Below, piece by piece: positions 6,315-10,665 of a DNA stretch of 10,665 nucleotides. The DNA lies in assembly GCA_035515515.1 (NCBI GenBank), contig DATJBC010000299.1:1-10665 (forward strand). The letters run 5' to 3'. Origin of the DNA: DATJBC01 sp035515515. GTDB lineage: Bacteria; Actinomycetota; Acidimicrobiia; Acidimicrobiales; UBA8190. Both the position numbers and the translations under genes were made by a program. Positions within the stretch are counted from its first letter, which is position 1; each line of letters opens with the position of its first letter. The notes beneath the pieces are model-generated. The model was not told the origin of the DNA and ran no database searches. It worked only from the letters and a program-made list of their open reading frames with translations.

Positions 6315-7103
6315 ATGATCCTCGACCGGTTCCGCCTCACCGACCGCGCCGCCATCGTGACCGGCGCGGGCCGCGGCATCGGGGCCGCCAGCGCCCTGGC
6401 CCTCGCCGAGGCGGGGGCGGACGTCGTCATCTCGGCCCGCACCGAGGACCAGCTGGCCGAGATGGCCAAGCGCATCGAGGCGACGGGCCGGCGCGCCGTG
6501 GCGGTGCCCGCCGACCTGAACGACCTCGACACCCTCCCCGGCCTGGTGCAGGCGGCCGAGGACTCCTTCGGCCGCCTCGACATCGTCGTCAACAACGTCG
6601 GGGGCACCATGCCCCGCGCCTACCTGGACACGTCGCCGCGCGCGCTGGAGGCCGCCTTCCACTTCAACGTGAGCACGGCGCACGCCCTGACCCGGGCGGC
6701 GGTCCCGCTCATGCTGGCGGGCGACGGCGGTGCGGTGGTCAACATCTCGTCGGCCATGGGACGCACCCAGGGCCGGGGGTTCGTGGCCTACGGCACCGCC
6801 AAGGCCGCCCTGGCCCACTTCACGAGGTTGGCGGCCACGGACCTCGCCCCCCGGATCAGGGTGAACGCCATCGCCGTGGGCTCGGTGGCCACCTCGGCGC
6901 TCGAGGTCGTCCTCACCAGCGACGAGCTGCGCGGCGCCATGGAGCAGGCCACGCCGCTGCGGCGCATCGGCGACCCCGAGGACATCGCCGCCGCCGTCGT
7001 CTACCTGTGCTCGCCGGCCGGCGGGTACGTGACGGGCAAGGTCCTCGAGGTGGACGGCGGCCTGGACCGCCCCAACCTCGACCTCGGGCTCCCCGACCTG
7101 TGA
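6315..7103 (+). CDS. Short-chain dehydrogenase/reductase (SDR)
   Basis: 262 residues, the normal length of a classical SDR. The NAD(P) Rossmann motif TGAGRGIG is at 16-23 and the structural NNVGG at 93-97. The catalytic tetrad is N118, S146, Y159 and K163 (YGTAK). A C-terminal PLRRIGDPEDIAAAVVYLCS segment and the VTGKVLEVDGG motif near the end are typical. ARTEDQ after strand 2 may favour NADP via the Arg, but this is uncertain. The enzyme should interconvert an alcohol and a ketone or aldehyde in the cytoplasm; its place after a P450 suits oxidation of a hydroxylated lipid or terpenoid, though that is inference. ATG 6315 is chosen because the -10 box lies just upstream and the sequence begins MILDRFRLTDRAAIVTG, as in many FabG-like SDRs. 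Its stop overlaps the next start. Confidence 0.93.
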   Translation: MILDRFRLTDRAAIVTGAGRGIGAASALALAEAGADVVISARTEDQLAEMAKRIEATGRRAVAVPADLNDLDTLPGLVQAAEDSFGRLDIVVNNVGGTMPRAYLDTSPRALEAAFHFNVSTAHALTRAAVPLMLAGDGGAVVNISSAMGRTQGRGFVAYGTAKAALAHFTRLAATDLAPRIRVNAIAVGSVATSALEVVLTSDELRGAMEQATPLRRIGDPEDIAAAVVYLCSPAGGYVTGKVLEVDGGLDRPNLDLGLPDL

Positions 7104-8185
7104 CGGCCACGGGCGCCCGCACCTACCGGGTGGCGCTGTGGGGGACGGGCAACGTCGGCCGTCACGCCCTGGCCGGGATCGACGCCCGGCCCGACCTCGA
7201 GCTGGTGGGGGTGTGGGTGTCGAGCCCCGACAAGGTGGGCCGCGACGCCGGTGAGCTCGCCGGCCTGGGGCGGCCGCTGGGCGTGGCGGCCAGCGGTGAC
7301 GCCGATGCCGTCCTGGCGGCCGAGCCCGACTGCGTGGTGCACGCCGCCATGGCCGACCACCGCCTGCCCGAGGCGCTGGCCGACCTGGCCATGATCCTGC
7401 GCTCGGGGGCCAACGTCGTGTCGAGCGGGCCCGTGTTCCTGCAGTACCCCGAGGGCGTTGTGCCGCCCTCGATGACCGACCCGCTGCGCGAGGCCGCCAC
7501 CGCCACCGGGGTGTCGCTGTGGGTCAACGGCATCGACCCCGGCTTCGCCAACGACTGGCTCCCGCTGGTGGTGACGGGGATCAGCGAGCGCATCGAGGAG
7601 GTCCGCTGCCTCGAGATCCTCAACTACGCCACCTACAACCAGTCCATGGTCATCTTCGACATCATGGGGTTCGGGCGGGCCCTCGACGACGTGCCCATGT
7701 TGCTCATGCCGGGCGTGCTCACCATGGCGTGGGGAAGCGTGGTGCGCCAGCTCGCGGCCGGGCTCGACATCGAGCTGGACGACGTCGAGGAGCACTACGA
7801 GCGGCTGCCCGCACCCCGGCCCCTCACCATCGCGTCGGGCGCCATCGAGAAGGGCACCGCCGCCGGACTGCGCTTCGAGGTGCGCGGCATGCGCGCCGGG
7901 CGGGCGGTCGTCGTGCTCGAGCACGTCACCCGCCTGGCCGACGACATCGGCCCCGACTGGCCGCAGCCCGTGGGCCAGGGCGGATACCGGGTCGTGGTGC
8001 GGGGCGAGCCCACCTACACCGTTGACCTCCAGCTCATGGGGACCGACGGCGACCACAACACCGGCGGGCTCAAGGCCACCGCCATGCGGCTCGTCAACGC
8101 CGTCCCCGCCGTGGTGGAGGCCCCGCCCGGCCTGCTCACCGCGCTGGACCTGCCCCTCGTCACCGGCCGCGGCCTGGTCCGCTGA
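7100..8185 (+). CDS. DapB-like NAD(P)-dependent oxidoreductase (amine dehydrogenase-like)
   Basis: 361 residues. The N-terminal Rossmann domain opens with VALWGTGNVG (11-20), giving GxGxxG at 15-20. It resembles the dihydrodipicolinate-reductase N-terminal fold, but the protein is longer than DapB. A conserved-looking VNGIDPGFANDWLPL (142-156) fits the family called NAD(P)H-dependent amine dehydrogenase-like, which includes 2,4-diaminopentanoate dehydrogenase. Many actinobacterial members sit in lipid or xenobiotic clusters and have no known reaction. GTG 7100 overlaps the SDR stop as GTGA and leads straight into the Rossmann strand. An in-frame ATG at 7007 would add 31 residues read out of frame through the SDR and is rejected. 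No Shine-Dalgarno is visible, so translation is probably coupled to the SDR. The fold and cofactor type are well supported; the substrate is unknown. Confidence 0.85.
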   Translation: MTATGARTYRVALWGTGNVGRHALAGIDARPDLELVGVWVSSPDKVGRDAGELAGLGRPLGVAASGDADAVLAAEPDCVVHAAMADHRLPEALADLAMILRSGANVVSSGPVFLQYPEGVVPPSMTDPLREAATATGVSLWVNGIDPGFANDWLPLVVTGISERIEEVRCLEILNYATYNQSMVIFDIMGFGRALDDVPMLLMPGVLTMAWGSVVRQLAAGLDIELDDVEEHYERLPAPRPLTIASGAIEKGTAAGLRFEVRGMRAGRAVVVLEHVTRLADDIGPDWPQPVGQGGYRVVVRGEPTYTVDLQLMGTDGDHNTGGLKATAMRLVNAVPAVVEAPPGLLTALDLPLVTGRGLVR

Positions 8186-8195
8186 GCTGAGGGGG

Positions 8196-8238
8196 CGGCC
8201 GGCGGCCCGGGGACCTGGCCGGGCGGCGGGGCCGGCCG
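8196..8238 (+). terminator. GC-rich two-part hairpin after the DapB-like gene
   Basis: An 8-bp outer stem, CGGCCGGC (8196-8203) with GCCGGCCG (8231-8238), encloses a 6-bp inner stem, GCCCGG (8205-8210) with CCGGGC (8219-8224), around an 8-nt loop. It begins 11 nt after the stop at 8185. There is no T-run, as is common for actinobacterial stem-only terminators. The rest of the gap to 8377 holds only the possible GH2 promoter; I see no gene in it. Confidence 0.45.
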
Positions 8239-8337
8239 GAGCCGCCACGCCCCGGCACGCCCGAGCGTGGCCCTGTACGAGCGCCCTCTCCCTGCCCCCG
8301 GCTCCCCGCCCGCCGTCACGCGGATTGTGTCCCCCGG

Positions 8338-8370
8338 TTGCACGGCTTGCGGGCCGCGGGCGGCGACAAT
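8338..8370 (+). promoter_or_regulatory. Possible leaderless promoter of the GH2 gene
   Basis: GACAAT (8365-8370) is spaced 6 nt from GTG 8377, the same geometry as the SDR promoter. The best -35 is TTGCAC (8338-8343), but the 21-bp spacer is too long for a good match. A second TTG at 8347 is too close. The -10 position is the main support. Confidence 0.35.
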
Positions 8371-8376
8371 GAGGGC

Positions 8377-10665
8377 GTGCCCACGAGCGACGATGCCCAC
8401 ACCCCCAACGCGCTGGCCGGGGCGGCCTGGGAGTGCACCAGCACCCCACCCGGGGCCCTGGCCGGTCCCGAGGACCTGCACGGCCACTCGCCCTGGTGGC
8501 CCGCCGCGGTGCCGGGCACCGCGGCGGGCGCGCTCCTCGACGCCGGCGTGGCCCTGGCCGACCTGCGGGACTACGACCAGGACGACTGGTGGTTCCGGTG
8601 CCGCTTCGAGGCTCCGCCGGGCGCCTGGATCCTCGAGCTGGGCGGCGTGGCCACCATGGGCGACGTGTGGATGGACGGGGCGCACGTGCTCAGCACCACG
8701 AACATGTTCCGGCGCTGGGCCCCGCGTCTGGCGCTGGAGGGCGGCCACCACGAGCTCGTGATCCGCTGCTCGGCGCTGGCTCCCGCCCTGGCGGGCCGGC
8801 GCCCCCGGCCCCGCTGGAAGACGTATCTCGTCGCGCACCAGAACCTGCGGTGGTTCCGCACCAGCCTGCTCGGGCGCATCCCGGGGTGGGCGCACGTCCC
8901 GGCGGCGGTGGGGCCCTGGCGCGCCGTGAGCCTCACCGCCGCCCAGGCCGCCCGCCCCCGCGACGTCCGACTGGCGGCCCGCTGCGAGGGGCCCGGCGGG
9001 GTCGTCGACGTGTCGTTCCGCCTCGACGCGGCCGCGTGGCGGGCGGGGGGGCCAGGAGCCGGCGATGCCGAGGTGCGCGTCGCCGATGTGGTGGCGCCGA
9101 TGTCGGTGGACATGGAGGGCGACGAGGTCGTGTTGGTCGGACAGCTCACGCTGCCCCAGGTGGCGCGGTGGTGGCCGCACACCCATGGCGACCAGCCGCG
9201 CTACGCGGTGACCGCCCGCCTGGCCGGGGCGGACGTCCCGTTGGGCCGTGTGGGGTTCCGCACCGTCACCCTCGACCGCAGCGGCGACGGCTTCCGCTTC
9301 GTCGTGAACGACGAGCCCGTGTTCTGCCGGGGCGCGTGCTGGTTCCCCCCCGACCCGGTCCGGCCCGGAGGGGGTGCCGACGAGGTGCGACGGACCCTCC
9401 TCCTCGCCCGCGACGCCCACATGAACATGGTGCGCGTCCCGGGAACCTCGGTCTACGAGGAGACCGCGTTCTTCGACCTGTGCGACGAGCTCGGCATCTT
9501 GGTGTGGCACGACTGCATGTTCGCCTTCATGGACCCGCCCGACGACGACACCTTCAACGAGGAGGTCACCGCCGAGCTCACCCAGGTGTTCGCGGCCATG
9601 AGCGGCCACCCCTCCCTCACGGTGGTGTGCGGCGGTCAGGAGATCGAGGAGGTGGCCGCCATGAACGGCCTGCCTCCGGACCGCTGGTCCGTCGCGCTGC
9701 TCGAGAAGACGATCCCCGACGTGCTCGAGGCCGCCCTCCCCGGCGTTCCCTACGTCACCTCGAACCCCTCCGGCGGCGACCTGCCGTTCCGGATGGACGC
9801 CGGGGTGTGCCAGTACTTCGGCGTCGGCGGGTACATGCGTCCCGTCGAGGACGCCCGTCTGGCCAACGTCCGCTTCGCCGCGGAGTGCCTGGCCTATTCG
9901 ACCCCGCCCGAGGTCGCCCAGGTCGAGGAGTGGGGCGGGTCGTGGGCGGCGGGGCACGACCCGACGTGGAAACGCGGCCTGCACCACGACGCCGGCCGGT
10001 CCTGGGACATGGAGGACGTCAGGGACTTCTACATGCGCGCCCTGTTCAAGGTCGACCCCCTCGAGCAGCGCTACGTGGACGCCGACCGGGCGCTCGACCT
10101 GGGCCGGGCCACCAACGCGGCGCTCATGGAGGCGGTCTTCTCCGAATGGCGCCGCCCGGGCTCGTCGTGTGCCGGGGGCCTCGTGCTCGGGCTGCGCGAC
10201 CTGCGGCGCGGAGCGGGGTGGGGGCTCGTCGACGCGGCCGGGATCCCCAAGGCCCCCTGGTACGCGCTGCGGCGCGTGTGGGCCCCCGTGACGGTGATCG
10301 TGACCGACGAGGGCCTCAACGGCCTCCACTGTCACGTGATCAACGACACCGCCGAGTCGTTCCGGGGATCGCTGCGCGTCTCGCTCTACACCCGCGGGGA
10401 GCTCCGCACCGAGGAGGCCGAGCGTGCCGTGGAGGTCGCCGCCCGGGGATCGTGCACGGTCCGGGCCGAGACGATGCTCGACGGGTTCCGGGACGTGAGC
10501 TACGCCTACCGCTTCGCGCCGCCCGCCCAGGACGTCGTGGCCGTGACCCTCCTCGACCCCGAGGGCGGCGTCGTCGCCGAGGCCGTGTACCTGCCGCTCG
10601 GCCAGGCGCGGCCGGTCGAGGCGGACCTCGGGCTGCGCGCCGAGGCCGTGGGCGGGCCCGAGGAC
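8377..10665 (+). CDS. Glycoside hydrolase family 2, beta-mannosidase-like, divergent (3' truncated by window edge)
   Basis: 763 codons are visible with no stop before the window end. Domain order follows GH2: an N-terminal jelly-roll (about 10-185; DQDDWWFRCRFEAP and WILELGGVATMGDVWMDG), a beta-sandwich to about 300, a TIM barrel from GDGFRFVVNDEPVFCRGACW (303-322), and C-terminal Ig-like domains after about 635 (VINDTAESFRGSLRVSLY). The acid/base glutamate is E422 in HPSLTVVCGGQE and the nucleophile E503 in VRFAAECLAYS. The usual GNNE is GGQE here, GANW is GACW, and the GWDWG loop of typical beta-mannosidases is replaced by LRWFRTSLLGRIPGW (157-171). It has no signal peptide, so it probably acts in the cytoplasm on a small glycoside or oligosaccharide. 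GTG 8377 is chosen for the -10 box; no better in-frame start is seen. The family is well supported, the substrate is not. Confidence 0.85.
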   Translation, partial: MPTSDDAHTPNALAGAAWECTSTPPGALAGPEDLHGHSPWWPAAVPGTAAGALLDAGVALADLRDYDQDDWWFRCRFEAPPGAWILELGGVATMGDVWMDGAHVLSTTNMFRRWAPRLALEGGHHELVIRCSALAPALAGRRPRPRWKTYLVAHQNLRWFRTSLLGRIPGWAHVPAAVGPWRAVSLTAAQAARPRDVRLAARCEGPGGVVDVSFRLDAAAWRAGGPGAGDAEVRVADVVAPMSVDMEGDEVVLVGQLTLPQVARWWPHTHGDQPRYAVTARLAGADVPLGRVGFRTVTLDRSGDGFRFVVNDEPVFCRGACWFPPDPVRPGGGADEVRRTLLLARDAHMNMVRVPGTSVYEETAFFDLCDELGILVWHDCMFAFMDPPDDDTFNEEVTAELTQVFAAMSGHPSLTVVCGGQEIEEVAAMNGLPPDRWSVALLEKTIPDVLEAALPGVPYVTSNPSGGDLPFRMDAGVCQYFGVGGYMRPVEDARLANVRFAAECLAYSTPPEVAQVEEWGGSWAAGHDPTWKRGLHHDAGRSWDMEDVRDFYMRALFKVDPLEQRYVDADRALDLGRATNAALMEAVFSEWRRPGSSCAGGLVLGLRDLRRGAGWGLVDAAGIPKAPWYALRRVWAPVTVIVTDEGLNGLHCHVINDTAESFRGSLRVSLYTRGELRTEEAERAVEVAARGSCTVRAETMLDGFRDVSYAYRFAPPAQDVVAVTLLDPEGGVVAEAVYLPLGQARPVEADLGLRAEAVGGPED

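Noticed and set aside
7007..7099. Upstream ATG extension of the DapB-like protein
   Set aside because: The extra 31 residues are out-of-frame SDR sequence with Arg/Pro-rich composition; GTG 7100 leads directly into the Rossmann strand.
7001..8449. Open frame of 482 codons on the minus strand opposite the DapB-like gene
   Set aside because: Composition artefact of high GC; no domain and no ribosome site.
8014..10335. Open frame of 773 codons on the minus strand opposite the GH2 gene
   Set aside because: It has no family motif and an Arg/Gly/Pro/His-rich composition, while the + strand shows clear GH2 domains and catalytic residues throughout.

Overview
The window is very GC-rich, and all genes lie on the + strand, tightly packed, with G/C-ending codons. 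It looks like chromosomal DNA of a high-GC actinobacterium. Supporting signs are a MoxR-DUF58-transglutaminase trio, a mycobacterial-type CYP124/125-like P450, a PPOX/F420-type split-barrel protein, and -10 boxes placed for leaderless transcripts. A class such as Acidimicrobiia is possible but is only inference. I see no tRNA, rRNA, CRISPR array, transposase or phage gene.

Region 1 (1-4282) is a three-gene membrane/AAA+ operon. It holds the 3' end of a MoxR-type ATPase, a membrane-anchored DUF58 protein, and a TgpA-like polytopic membrane transglutaminase with a cytoplasmic DUF4129-like tail. The DUF58/TgpA junction carries a 20-bp tandem repeat. It has turned what was probably a single ATGA stop/start overlap into two ATGA overlaps joined by a 7-codon mini-ORF. 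An arm-perfect 10-bp inverted repeat lies inside the TgpA linker coding sequence.

Region 2 (4283-8240) is a redox cluster of four enzymes in two apparent transcription units. The first unit is a CYP124/125-like cytochrome P450 followed by a PPOX-family flavin/F420 split-barrel protein. A small hairpin with TTT follows, then a clear promoter (TTGAGC, 18 bp, TAGGGT) placed to start transcription at or next to the ATG of an SDR dehydrogenase. The SDR overlaps by GTGA with a DapB-like Rossmann oxidoreductase. Together the set suggests oxidation of a lipid, sterol or terpenoid: hydroxylation by the P450, then alcohol/ketone chemistry by the dehydrogenases. The substrate cannot be read from the sequence. 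A GC-rich two-part hairpin closes this region.

Region 3 (8377-end) is a large GH2-type beta-mannosidase-like protein that runs off the window. It keeps both catalytic glutamates but departs from the usual family signatures (GGQE for GNNE, GACW for GANW, no GWDWG motif). It is probably a divergent subfamily, and together with the redox cluster it is the best candidate for uncharacterised biology here. I found no evidence for a wholly new defence or mobile system.
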